Shown: piece after piece, positions 34,585-43,313 of the stretch | Layout of the letters: the number at the start of each line of letters is the position of its first letter | Position numbering within the stretch: position 1 is the first letter of the stretch | Source of the DNA: Mangrovimicrobium sp033283325 | GTDB lineage: Bacteria; Pseudomonadota; Gammaproteobacteria; Pseudomonadales; Halieaceae | Length of the DNA: 64,000 bases | NCBI GenBank assembly: GCA_033283325.1 | Contig: JAWMQO010000001.1 | Coordinates: forward strand, 1,612,001-1,676,000 | Reading direction: 5' to 3' | Notes under the pieces: generated by a model | What the model was told of the DNA's origin: nothing | The model's input: the letters and a program-made list of their open reading frames with translations, nothing else | The model's database searches: none | Program-made: the position numbers and the translations under genes

Positions 34585-34810
34585 CTATTTGCCATATTGC
34601 TCATCGGTGACCGCTTCCAGCCACGTCACGTTTTTCCCGTCCAGCATTTCCTGTACCGCGATATGGCTCATGCCTGTACTCGCGGTCGCTCCATGCCAGT
34701 GCTTAGGGCTCCCGGGCCTCCATGTGGATAGGGTCGATCCTCACATCGCCGGTGAACCAGTCCGCCGGCCCCTTGAACGATGCCCGCGATCCGTTAGCCT
34801 GGTGAATCAT
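34585..34810 (-). pseudogene. Remnant of a cupin-domain gene with internal deletion
   Basis: The minus strand begins MIHQANGSRASFKGPADW and continues FTGDVRIDPIHMEAREP, then hits a stop. Directly after, in another frame, comes KHWHGATASTGMSHIAV and the tail MLDGKNVTWLEAVTDEQYGK with a stop. Together they match the N- and C-terminal ends of the short cupin proteins (mandelonitrile-lyase-like, about 130 aa). The middle of the beta-barrel is missing, deleted out of frame. Such cupins are often next to AKR and AraC genes, as here. Confidence 0.75.
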
Positions 34811-34993
34811 GCCTGCCTCCTTTAAAGGTTCCGTTGTTTCCCAGCACTCCGACAAGTTCATTGTCACCACCGCAGCATAAATTCGTTAGAGTAATACACT
34901 GGTTTTATTGCCTATTCCTATGAGGGTCGGAAGTATTGATGGCAATCCTCAGGGCGCGGGTATAGTGTCCGGACTGAAGAGGAATCAGGACTT

Positions 34994-35929
34994 ATGGCTG
35001 CAGGACGAAACTATAGTGCACAACTGGCGCCCCACCAGCGGGCCATGGCCGGGATCATTGCAAGGCATGTTCCCGCAACCGCCGATTGGGAGACACCTAT
35101 CCCGAACCTGCTGTTTTTCCGCCGCGACGAGCCAACGGAGCCCGACTTCTGTCTGGTCGAACCCAGCCTGGTGCTGGTGGTACAGGGCACCAAGCAAATG
35201 CAGGTGGGCGGGGAAGCCTTCCCCTATGACACCTCGAACTTCCTGCTCACTTCGCTGGACCTGCCCGCCACCTCACAGGTACTGGAAGCCGATAGCGGAA
35301 CACCCTGCCTCGGGCTGGTTTTGAAGCTGGATATCCGTGTGCTGGCGGAATTGATTGCACAGGGCACACTGCCGCACGTGAAGGAGCGTGGTGCCGGCAG
35401 CAGTGTCGGGCTGGGAACAATGACGCCGGAATTAATGGCACCCCTGGGGCGCCTGCTTGGCCTGATAGACGAGCCCGCGGCAATCGGCATCCTGGCGCCG
35501 CTGATCCAGCGCGAAATTCACTATCGCCTGCTGTTGAGTGACCGTTCGACCCTGCTGCGACAGATCGCCGCGGTGGATAGCCAGAGCCACCGGATAGCCT
35601 GGGCCATCGACTGGCTGAAACTGAATTACACATCCCCACTGCGTGTCGACGACCTGGCCGCCCTGGTACAGATGAGCGCGCCGACCTTCCACCATCACTT
35701 CCGCCAGCTCACGGCAAAGAGTCCCCTGCAGTACCAGAAGTGGCTGCGCCTGAGCGAAGCGAAGCGCCTGATGCTCAATGAGCACCTCGATGCTTCCAGC
35801 GCGGCTTTCCAGGTCGGCTATGAAAGTCCCTCGCAATTCAGCCGGGAGTACAGCCGCCAGTACGGCAAGCCGCCCAAAAAGGATATTGAAAGCCTGCGCC
35901 GGCAGGCCGGCGAGTTGCATTCAGCCTAG
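34994..35929 (+). CDS. AraC-family transcriptional regulator
   Basis: A 311-residue regulator. The N-terminal AraC_N cupin-like domain (PF06719 type) contains PSLVLVVQGTKQMQVG, and two helix-turn-helix motifs lie near residues 205-300 (VDDLAALVQMSAPTFHHHFR and SSAAFQVGYESPSQFSREYSR). The ATG at 34994 is preceded by AGGA. This subgroup commonly controls adjacent alcohol dehydrogenase or aldo/keto reductase genes. Its 3' end overlaps the convergent monooxygenase gene by 9 bp. Confidence 0.9.
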   Translation: MAAGRNYSAQLAPHQRAMAGIIARHVPATADWETPIPNLLFFRRDEPTEPDFCLVEPSLVLVVQGTKQMQVGGEAFPYDTSNFLLTSLDLPATSQVLEADSGTPCLGLVLKLDIRVLAELIAQGTLPHVKERGAGSSVGLGTMTPELMAPLGRLLGLIDEPAAIGILAPLIQREIHYRLLLSDRSTLLRQIAAVDSQSHRIAWAIDWLKLNYTSPLRVDDLAALVQMSAPTFHHHFRQLTAKSPLQYQKWLRLSEAKRLMLNEHLDASSAAFQVGYESPSQFSREYSRQYGKPPKKDIESLRRQAGELHSA

Positions 35930-37753
35930 GGAAAAACCCGCCAGCGAGCCCTCCGCGCGCCAGGCTTCCAGCATGTCCCAGAATGCGTAGGGGCCGGGGC
36001 CGTAGGCCTCGCCGAGGAAATAGCGGAACTGCTCCCCGCCTTCGTTGTTGTAATAGCCGGGGGTACACAGGCGCTGGAAGGATTCCACGTCGACTTCCGT
36101 ATCGTGCAGGTGTCTGACCCAGGCGTCCTGGGCTTCCCTCGTGGGCTCCATTATCGTCACGCCCCGGTCGAGCGCCTCACTGATCAGGTAGGCGATATGT
36201 TCGGCCTGCCGGTTCCAGGTTTCCGTGGTGGAGGCGTGCACCGCGCCCTGGATAAAACCGATATAGAACTGGTTGGGGAAGCCGTGGCTGCTCATGCCGT
36301 GGAGCGTCTGGTAGCCGTCCTCCCAGTAGTCGTAGAGCGACAGGCCATCGCGGCCCTCGAGGGCGTCGAAGGCCCAGCGCTTTTTCAGTTCGCTGGTCTG
36401 TTCATAGCCGCTGGCGAGGATGATGCAGTCGACTGCGTACTCCTTGCCCTCGTGCATGAAACCTTTTTCCGTGAGCGCTTCGATACCCCGGGTTGCCGAG
36501 ACATCGAGGAGATCGACATTCGGGCGATTGAAGGTCTGGTAGTAGTAGTCGTTGGAACAGGGTCGTTTGCAGAGGAAGCGGTAGTAAGGCTTCAGTTTTT
36601 CCGCGGTTTGACTGTCTTCAACCAGCGCATCGACCCGCCGGCGCAGGCGCTCCATGGTGCGGTGATCGTGATCACTGCGCAGTTGAAGGGCCTGTTCGAG
36701 TGACACCTCCGGCCAGCCAGCCTTTTCCCGCTCGTGACGGATGTTGCGATTGATCTCCGTCCAGATATCGCAGATCTGGTCCGGCTCATCGCGCGCCAAC
36801 CCCTCCCAGAGTCCGTGCTGGAAATTGCGCAGCATGCGCTGGTGCCAGCCCGGCTCGAGGCTGCGGGCCCAACGGGTGTCGGTTTCGGTGTTGTCGCGCG
36901 CATCGACGCTGGACGGCGTGCGCTGGATTACGTAAAGCTGCTTCGCATAGCGCCCCACGTAGGGAACGATCTGCACGGACGAGGCGCCTGTCCCTACCAC
37001 CGCGATGCGCTTGTCGGCGAGTTTGTCCAGCTGCGGGTCTTCCTGGCTGCCACCGCTGAAGTCGTAGTCCCAGCGCGAGCTGTGAAAAATTCTTCCCTCG
37101 AACTTTTCCAGGCCCGGAATGCGCGGCAACTTGGGCTTGTTGAGGGGGCCTACCCCCATCACCACGAAGCGGGCTCGAATTTCGTCACCGCGATTGGTGC
37201 TGAGCCGCCAGCGGGAAATCGACTGGTCCCAGCACAGGGCGGTAACCTGGGTGTGCAGCAGCGCCCTGTCGTAGAGCCCGGCCTTTCTCGCAATACTCTG
37301 GATGTAGTCGCGAATTTCGTAACCCGGCGCGAACTTCTTCGAGGGCATGTAGCCCATCTCTTCCAGCAGCGGGAAGTAGACGTAGGAGACGTTGTCGCAT
37401 TCGACCCCGGGGTAGCGGTTCCAGTACCAGCAGCCGCCGAAATCGCCGGCGTGATCGATATTGCGGAAGGTGCTGACCCCCGCCTGTTTCAGGTGCCAGG
37501 CCGCCAGTACGCCACCGAAACCGCCGCCGAGCACCGCCACGTCAAGCTCTTCACGGATCGGGTCCCGGGGAAGCACCGGCATGTGGGGGTCCGCCTCGCA
37601 GATGTCGGCAAAGCTTCCCTCGGGCTCCAGGTACTGCCCCTGCCCCTCAGGACGCAGGCGGCGCTGCCGTTCGTAGGCGTATTTCTCCAGGACGGCATCG
37701 ACGTCGATCTCTTCGATCGGCGGGATGTCGGTGGGCTGGCACTCGGTGCTCAT
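35921..37753 (-). CDS. Baeyer-Villiger-type flavin monooxygenase
   Basis: A 610-residue FAD/NADPH enzyme. The first Rossmann motif is GGGFGGVLAAW, the second GTGASS, and between them lies FEGRIFHSSRWDYDF, matching the Baeyer-Villiger fingerprint FxGxxxHxxxWD. The ~80-residue N-terminal extension places it nearer to long BVMOs such as cyclopentadecanone or steroid monooxygenases than to cyclohexanone monooxygenase (about 540 aa). It inserts oxygen next to a ketone. GGAGCG lies 8 nt before the ATG. Palindromes at 37825-37869 lie upstream. No lactone hydrolase is adjacent. Confidence 0.88.
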   Translation of the reverse strand: MSTECQPTDIPPIEEIDVDAVLEKYAYERQRRLRPEGQGQYLEPEGSFADICEADPHMPVLPRDPIREELDVAVLGGGFGGVLAAWHLKQAGVSTFRNIDHAGDFGGCWYWNRYPGVECDNVSYVYFPLLEEMGYMPSKKFAPGYEIRDYIQSIARKAGLYDRALLHTQVTALCWDQSISRWRLSTNRGDEIRARFVVMGVGPLNKPKLPRIPGLEKFEGRIFHSSRWDYDFSGGSQEDPQLDKLADKRIAVVGTGASSVQIVPYVGRYAKQLYVIQRTPSSVDARDNTETDTRWARSLEPGWHQRMLRNFQHGLWEGLARDEPDQICDIWTEINRNIRHEREKAGWPEVSLEQALQLRSDHDHRTMERLRRRVDALVEDSQTAEKLKPYYRFLCKRPCSNDYYYQTFNRPNVDLLDVSATRGIEALTEKGFMHEGKEYAVDCIILASGYEQTSELKKRWAFDALEGRDGLSLYDYWEDGYQTLHGMSSHGFPNQFYIGFIQGAVHASTTETWNRQAEHIAYLISEALDRGVTIMEPTREAQDAWVRHLHDTEVDVESFQRLCTPGYYNNEGGEQFRYFLGEAYGPGPYAFWDMLEAWRAEGSLAGFSLG

Positions 37754-37824
37754 TGCAAGCGCTCCGGAATTTTTAAATTATCGATGTCGGCGGTCTTTAT
37801 ACCGCACTTCCGATAAAATAGCAC

Positions 37825-37853
37825 CTGTATCGTTTTATTTATACGCGATACAG
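37825..37853. promoter_or_regulatory. Inverted repeat upstream of the monooxygenase gene
   Basis: CTGTATCG and CGATACAG are perfect 8-bp arms separated by an AT-rich 13-bp spacer, about 70 bp upstream of the monooxygenase start. The size suits a dimeric repressor such as TetR. A separate perfect 10-bp palindrome, GCGATATCGC, lies at 37860-37869. Confidence 0.5.
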
Positions 37854-37914
37854 CAAAATGCGATATCGCTTCACAGGGGAGCATGTCTTTAGCGGGGTGA
37901 CAGTGGTACGGGCC

Positions 37915-38796
37915 TTATTGCTGGCGGAGGGCGCGGACCGTTTGCCGGAGGCGTTGCGGAAGTGTCTGTTCCGGGCGCCATCCCAGCGCGAACAGGGGGC
38001 CAATATCGAAGTCGGGCAGCATGAGTTCACCCGGCCGGTAGGGCAAGGCGCCGAAATCGAGGCGCGTGGGGTTGGCCCCGGCTTCAGCTTCATAGGCCTC
38101 CCACGCATGCTGAACGAAGGCCCTGAGTGCGATCAGTTCGCCGCTGCCGACATCCAGTTGCACGAGGGGCTGCTGCTGTTCCGACTCGAGCGCGGCTACG
38201 CAGGCCGAGGCGACATCCGCCGCGTGCACGAAATCCCGTTTCTGTTCACCCGGGGTCAGCTGCACATACTCGGCCCCACGTTCGAACTCGCCCAGTAGCC
38301 AACTCAGGAAACCCGCGGCCGGTTCCGTGGGGCCGAAGACGTTACCGAGGCGCAGGTTGGTGATTGCGGTTCTGGAGCTGAAGTGAGGCAGCCAGGCGGC
38401 GAATTGCTTCTTTGACAGGGCATAGGCATTCACGCCCGCTTCCAGCATGGTGTCGAAATTAATAAAGCGCTGGACGCCTGTGTCTACAGCAGCCTGCAGC
38501 AAGGAAACACCAAACAGCACGTTGGTCTGCAGCAGGGCGTGAATGTCCGGGCCAGCGCGTCCCTGGTCACAGGCCGCGTGCAGAATTGCGCTGACCTCGT
38601 GCTCACGCAGAACAGTCTCAAGCGCTACTGTGCCGCTATCACAGTAAATAACGTTCTCGTGGAGATCGGCTATGCGCCACAGGTCGGAGGAGGCGCGCTT
38701 GAGTACTACCACCCGGTAGTTCGCGGCGAGCAGCGCGCGCAGGGTATAGCTGCCCACAAAGCCGGTGGCACCGGTTAGCAGGACAGTGGATTTCAC
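37915..38796 (-). CDS. NAD(P)-dependent sugar epimerase/reductase of the CDP-sugar branch
   Basis: A 293-residue extended SDR. GATGFVG binds NAD(P), and YALSKKQF carries the Tyr-x3-Lys pair; a Thr (NFDTM) stands at the Ser position. It follows rfbG by 4 bp, starting at GTG 38796 with GGAG at 8 nt. The position suggests it reduces or epimerises CDP-4-keto-6-deoxyglucose, as CDP-abequose or CDP-paratose synthases do for related substrates. No rfbH (3-dehydrase) is present, so a 6-deoxyhexose rather than a 3,6-dideoxyhexose is the better guess. Confidence 0.8.
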   Translation of the reverse strand: MKSTVLLTGATGFVGSYTLRALLAANYRVVVLKRASSDLWRIADLHENVIYCDSGTVALETVLREHEVSAILHAACDQGRAGPDIHALLQTNVLFGVSLLQAAVDTGVQRFINFDTMLEAGVNAYALSKKQFAAWLPHFSSRTAITNLRLGNVFGPTEPAAGFLSWLLGEFERGAEYVQLTPGEQKRDFVHAADVASACVAALESEQQQPLVQLDVGSGELIALRAFVQHAWEAYEAEAGANPTRLDFGALPYRPGELMLPDFDIGPLFALGWRPEQTLPQRLRQTVRALRQQ

Positions 38797-38800
38797 CGAA

Positions 38801-39865
38801 TCAACTCCAGGAGCGGCCGAACGCGTCTATTTCGTCGAGGCAGTGCTGGCGCATATCCTCGCTGGCCAGCCAGGCCTTGTGCCAGCGCACGATACTGTCC
38901 AGGGTGGTTTCCAGGGACCAGGTCGGGCTCCAGCCGAGTTTCGCGCGGGCCCGTGAAATATCCAGCTTGAGGTAGTTCGCTTCGTGGGGCTGGGCGCTAT
39001 CGTCGCTCAACTGCCACTTCGCCTCCTCTCCCCAGCACTGCGCCATCTTGCTGGCGATCCAGTTCACAGGCCGGGCATCCTCGTCGAAGGGGCCGAAATT
39101 CCAGGCCTGGGCGGCGCTTTCGCCATCCCGGTAAAGCCGCTCGGCCAGCAGCAGGTAGCCGGACAGCGGCTCCAGTACGTGTTGCCAGGGGCGCGTGGAA
39201 TGCGGGTTTCGCAGCACCGCCGGCTGACCCTGGCCGAAGGCGCGGAGGATATCCGGGATCAGGCGGTCCTCGGCCCAGTCGCCCCCGCCGATCACGTTTC
39301 CCGCGCGGGCGCTGCCCAGGGCCACACCGGCTTCGGACAGGAAGGAACGGCGGTAGGCGGAGGTAACGAGTTCGGCGCAACCCTTGCTGTTACTGTAGGG
39401 GTCGTAGCCGCCCATCGGTTCGTCTTCACGGTAGCCCCACTCCCACTCGCGATTCTCGTAGCACTTGTCAGTGGTAACCATCACCACGGCGCGCACTCCG
39501 GGCGTCTTCCTCACCGCTTCGAGCACGTGAACCGAACCCATGACATTAGTGGCGTAAGTGTTGACCGGATCGTGGTAGGAAGCGCGGACCAGCGGCTGCG
39601 CAGCCATGTGGATGACAATCTCCGGGGCGAAGGCTGAGATACTGCGGCTGACGGCCCCGGCGTCTTTCACATCGCCGATCTCCGACTCCAGGCCCTCGGC
39701 GACGCGGGCTTCATGGAAAAGTGAAGGCTTGGTCGGGGGCTCCAGTGAAAAGCCGTGCACTGTCGCGCCCATACTTTCGAGCCAGAGAGAGAGCCAGCTG
39801 CCCTTGAAACCGGTGTGCCCGGTAAGAAAGACCCGCTTGCCAGACCAGAATGCCCGATCGATCAC
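38801..39865 (-). CDS. rfbG: CDP-glucose 4,6-dehydratase
   Basis: A 354-residue extended SDR of the expected length. VFLTGHTGFKGSWLSLWLESMGA is the typical RfbG start (positions 11-33), with HMAAQPLVRASYHDPVNTY, VTTDKCYENREW and the catalytic YxxxK equivalent YSNSKG. It converts CDP-glucose to CDP-4-keto-6-deoxyglucose using bound NAD+. The start is GTG 39865, 10 bp after rfbF stops. Middle gene of the rfbF-rfbG-reductase operon. Confidence 0.92.
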   Translation of the reverse strand: MIDRAFWSGKRVFLTGHTGFKGSWLSLWLESMGATVHGFSLEPPTKPSLFHEARVAEGLESEIGDVKDAGAVSRSISAFAPEIVIHMAAQPLVRASYHDPVNTYATNVMGSVHVLEAVRKTPGVRAVVMVTTDKCYENREWEWGYREDEPMGGYDPYSNSKGCAELVTSAYRRSFLSEAGVALGSARAGNVIGGGDWAEDRLIPDILRAFGQGQPAVLRNPHSTRPWQHVLEPLSGYLLLAERLYRDGESAAQAWNFGPFDEDARPVNWIASKMAQCWGEEAKWQLSDDSAQPHEANYLKLDISRARAKLGWSPTWSLETTLDSIVRWHKAWLASEDMRQHCLDEIDAFGRSWS

Positions 39866-39875
39866 GCTGTGCAGC

Positions 39876-40649
39876 TCACTCCCAGCTTTTCCAGGGCGCC
39901 TTGCCGGAATCCCAGAGGTTCTCCAGCAGGGTCATATCGCGCACGGTATCCATGCACTGCCAGAAACCCTCGTGTTCATAGGCCATCAGTTCGCCGTCTG
40001 CAGCGAGGCGCATCAGGGGTTCCTGCTCCCAGACGGTGGCATCGTCTTCTAGGTAGTCGAGTGCCCCGGGGGAGAGTACAAAAAAACCACCGTTGATAAA
40101 GGCCCCGTCCCCGGCGGGTTTCTCGCTGAACTGCCGCACGCTGCCCTGCTGGATGTCGAGGGCGCCGAAGCGGCCGGGAGGCGCGGCGGCGGTGAGCGTC
40201 GCGAGTTTCCCGTGGGATTTGTGGAATTCGATAGTGCTGCTGATATCCACATCGCTGACGCCGTCGCCATAGGTAAAGCAGAAAGCGTCCTCACCCTTGA
40301 GGTAGCCGGCGACCCGACGCAGGCGGCCCCCCGTCATGGAATGTTCACCTGTATCGATAAGGGTGACCCGCCAGGCCTCGGCGCGCTTGTCGAGCACTTC
40401 CATGGAGTTTTCACGCAGGTCGAAGGTGACGTCGGAGGTGTGGAGAAAGTAGTTGGCGAAGTACTCCTTGATTACATAGCCGCGGTAGCCACAACAGACG
40501 ATGAAGTCGTTGATACCGTGGGCGGAGTACATCTTCATGATATGCCAGAGGATGGGTTTGCCGCCGATCTCCACCATGGGCTTGGGACGATGGACGGTTT
40601 CCTCGCTGAGCCGTGTGCCGAGACCACCGGCCAGAATTACTGCTTTCAT
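39876..40649 (-). CDS. rfbF: Glucose-1-phosphate cytidylyltransferase
   Basis: A 257-residue nucleotidyltransferase, the normal RfbF length. MKAVILAGGLGTRLSEET is the nucleotide-binding motif, HRPKPMVEIGGKPILWHIM the sugar-phosphate motif, and FTYGDGVSDVDI binds metal; FWQCMDTVRDM is characteristic of RfbF rather than RfbA. It makes CDP-glucose from CTP and glucose-1-phosphate, the first step of the branch. The ATG at 40649 is supported by AGGGAAG; upstream frame to 40715 is unlikely. First gene of the minus-strand CDP-sugar operon. Confidence 0.93.
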   Translation of the reverse strand: MKAVILAGGLGTRLSEETVHRPKPMVEIGGKPILWHIMKMYSAHGINDFIVCCGYRGYVIKEYFANYFLHTSDVTFDLRENSMEVLDKRAEAWRVTLIDTGEHSMTGGRLRRVAGYLKGEDAFCFTYGDGVSDVDISSTIEFHKSHGKLATLTAAAPPGRFGALDIQQGSVRQFSEKPAGDGAFINGGFFVLSPGALDYLEDDATVWEQEPLMRLAADGELMAYEHEGFWQCMDTVRDMTLLENLWDSGKAPWKSWE

Positions 40650-40847
40650 ACTTCCCTGTCCTTCACAACGCACAGACTCTGCGACTAGAATAAGTGAATA
40701 TCCCACACTCAGCAACTTTGCTCCTCAGTCTCTTGCAGGGAAGGCATTTTTCTGTGGCTGGCCCACCCGGGCCGTGGCCACGGACACTGCCAGGGCGGTC
40801 GCCACGGTGTATTCGTTATGAGTCGGCAGATGGAGACAAGGCTTGTC

Positions 40848-42005
40848 ATGCGGTCTACTGGTGAAGGATTCTCACGTAAATTCTGGTTGGCATATTTCTC
40901 CACGTTTCTTTCTCTCCTCCTCTGCGCCAGTTCCGTTGCAGCTGGCGACACGAAAAATCCCGCGGCCGCGGACAAGAGCAGGCCCTTCTACATGGGTTTC
41001 ACGCCCTTCCACTTCAGCTGGATCGAGGACCGCATTTCCGAAACCTATGACATGATCTACGCCCACGCGGACATGATCGCCTACCACTTCGACGAGGGTG
41101 TTCCCTGGCCCGAGGCTTACGCGGAGAAGCCCTACCACCAGAACGTCGAGCAGGAATTCCAGCATCGAAAGGGCCGCCTGCGGCCGAACACAAAGCTGTT
41201 TGTCGCCACTACCCCCATCAACTTCCCGCGGGACGGGCTGGCTGATTACTGGGCGGAAGAATCACAGGAAAAGCGCCCGAAGGACTGGCGCGATCTCAAG
41301 CTGGATGATCCCAGGGTCATCCAGGCCTACACCAACTACTGCGTGCGACTGATCGAGGAATTCAGGCCTGACTTCTTTATTTACGGCATTGAAGTCAACC
41401 TGCTGGCGCTGAAAAACCCGGAAGCCTACAAGCGCTTCCAGACGCTGGCCGCGGCAGTCTACCCCGTGCTAAAAAAGCGCTTTCCGGAGCTGAGCGTTTC
41501 CCTCTCCTTCTACCTCCACGCCCCCGACAGAATGGCGCAAACGAAGGAACAGGTGGCTCCACTGCTCCCCTACACGGATCTCTACGCGGTCAGTTCCTAT
41601 CCCTATATGGGCTACGAGGCGGACGGCTTTGCCGCAGAGGACCTGCCCGAGAACTGGTGGACACAGACCCGGGAAATCGCGCCCGGAAAACCCTTCGCCA
41701 TCGCCGAGAACGGCTTCATTGCCGAGGACCTGGAGGTCTTGCACAAGCGCATGCCCGGCTCCCTAGAAGCACAGAAAATCTACACGGAAAAAATGCTGCG
41801 CGACGCGGCCAGCCTGGATGCGCAATTCGTGGTCTGGTTCGTGGTCGCCGACTATGACGAGTTGTGGGGCGTTCTCAAGTGGATGGTCGCCTTCAACCCG
41901 CTCATCCGCGCATGGAAGGACACCGGGCTCTACGATGGAGAACTCAACCCGCGCCCGGCGATGCAGGTGTGGGATGCCTGGCTGGCTGAACCGGTCAGCA
42001 AATGA
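40848..42005 (+). CDS. Secreted TIM-barrel glycosidase-like protein, paralogue 1
   Basis: A 385-residue protein with a signal peptide (hydrophobic core about 13-28, cleavage near SSVAAG). After a short linker, RPFYMGFTPFHF begins the barrel. FFIYGIEVN and PFAIAENGF place two Glu residues on strands where clan GH-A enzymes carry acid/base and nucleophile, and FVVWFVVADYDELWG is strand 8-like. Family assignment (GH53-like or an unlisted group) is not certain. The ATG at 40848 has AGG at 7 nt; ATGs at 40818 and 40830 lack it. It is translationally joined to the flippase gene (ATGA overlap), so it probably trims or releases the same polysaccharide. Confidence 0.75.
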   Translation: MRSTGEGFSRKFWLAYFSTFLSLLLCASSVAAGDTKNPAAADKSRPFYMGFTPFHFSWIEDRISETYDMIYAHADMIAYHFDEGVPWPEAYAEKPYHQNVEQEFQHRKGRLRPNTKLFVATTPINFPRDGLADYWAEESQEKRPKDWRDLKLDDPRVIQAYTNYCVRLIEEFRPDFFIYGIEVNLLALKNPEAYKRFQTLAAAVYPVLKKRFPELSVSLSFYLHAPDRMAQTKEQVAPLLPYTDLYAVSSYPYMGYEADGFAAEDLPENWWTQTREIAPGKPFAIAENGFIAEDLEVLHKRMPGSLEAQKIYTEKMLRDAASLDAQFVVWFVVADYDELWGVLKWMVAFNPLIRAWKDTGLYDGELNPRPAMQVWDAWLAEPVSK

Positions 42006-43312
42006 CCGAAGCTGAAAAAGGCAAGAGCGGGAACGACGCGAAAGGTAGCTTGATTGCTGTAGCCAAGGTGATCTTTGGCAACGGCAGCTATGTAGGCCTC
42101 GGCTTTCTCGCCAACGTGATTTCGGCCAACGGGCTCACCCCCGCCCAGTTTGGCCTGGTGTCCATCACCCTGGCGACGCTGAACGTTCTCCAGGAGCTGT
42201 GCGGTAACGGCCTGGACCTTGCGATGGTCCGGCTCGCCGGGCCGCACGCGCAGGACAAGCCCCGGGTAGCGGCCTCCTATTACCGTTCGGCACTGCAGCT
42301 CAAACTGCTGATCAACGGCGTCATCGCGCTGGCGATCTGCCTGCTCGCCCCGCAACTTGCCGCGGGCGTATTCGACAATCCCGACATCGAGCCGCTACTG
42401 AAATGGGTTGCCCTCGGTCTCATCGGCGCCTCTCTCTACAACTACACCCTCGCCCGGATACAGGCAGAGGAGCGCTTCAGCCTGTACGCCGTATTGAGAA
42501 TCGCCAACAACATCGGGAAACTGGTGATCCTGGGACTGGTCTGGCTGTTCGACTTTTTCAATCCCGACAGCGTGCTCGCCGCCTGGATCCTGGCTTTCTT
42601 TATCGGCTACCTGCTCTCGCTGGCCTATAACGCGGGACGGAAGCCACTGTTGCGGGAAAGCCTGCACTTCGAGTCCGAGTACTGGAAGAAGCTGATCGAG
42701 TTCGGCAAGTGGGTCGTCGCCTCCTCCTTCCTGTTTTCGCTTTACTCCCGCACGGACATGCTGATCCTGGCGCGTTACTCGGACACGGCCGACATCGGCC
42801 ACTACGCCGCGGCCTGGAACATCACCTACATCATCGACCTGATGACCTACTCGGTCATCGTGGCCCTGCTGCCCAAGGCCACCCGGATTCACTCACACCG
42901 CGATTTCAGCGCCTACCTGCGCAGCACTTTCCTGATATGCCTCTTGCTGGCGGCGATGCTGATGCCCCTGTTCTTCCTCTCCGACTGGTTTTTCGCCGTG
43001 TTTTTCCCGGCTTACTCCGACGCGGGCGGCCTGTTCCGCATCCTTTTTGCAGGCGCGCTGATCACCCTGCTATTCCACCCGCTCTACCTCATCCTCTATG
43101 CGCGCAACCGGGTCAATCGCCTGACGCTGATCAACCTGCTGCTGGTAATATTCTGCGCCCTGCTCGGCCTGCTGGTCATACCCGATTACGGCGCGACTGG
43201 CGCGGCCTGGGTCACCGTCTCCGGGCGGCTATTTTCTTCCGCATTGATCTGCTATTTTGTTTACCGGGAGTTGCGAATCGTCTTTGCTGGAGAGCAAGCG
43301 CAGGCATCTTGA
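42002..43312 (+). CDS. wzx: Wzx-type polysaccharide flippase (MOP superfamily)
   Basis: A 436-residue integral membrane protein with about 12-14 hydrophobic segments. TPAQFGLVSITLATLNVLQELCGNGLDLAMVR in the first helices and SSFLFSLYSRTDMLILARYSDTADIGHYAAAWNI mid-protein (described by position 40-72 and 240-273) fit the MOP polysaccharide translocase family. It would flip undecaprenyl-linked repeat units across the inner membrane. ATG overlaps the preceding hydrolase stop by 4 bp. The polymerase/ligase gene follows after 1 bp. Confidence 0.88.
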   Translation: MTEAEKGKSGNDAKGSLIAVAKVIFGNGSYVGLGFLANVISANGLTPAQFGLVSITLATLNVLQELCGNGLDLAMVRLAGPHAQDKPRVAASYYRSALQLKLLINGVIALAICLLAPQLAAGVFDNPDIEPLLKWVALGLIGASLYNYTLARIQAEERFSLYAVLRIANNIGKLVILGLVWLFDFFNPDSVLAAWILAFFIGYLLSLAYNAGRKPLLRESLHFESEYWKKLIEFGKWVVASSFLFSLYSRTDMLILARYSDTADIGHYAAAWNITYIIDLMTYSVIVALLPKATRIHSHRDFSAYLRSTFLICLLLAAMLMPLFFLSDWFFAVFFPAYSDAGGLFRILFAGALITLLFHPLYLILYARNRVNRLTLINLLLVIFCALLGLLVIPDYGATGAAWVTVSGRLFSSALICYFVYRELRIVFAGEQAQAS

Positions 43313-43313
43313 T

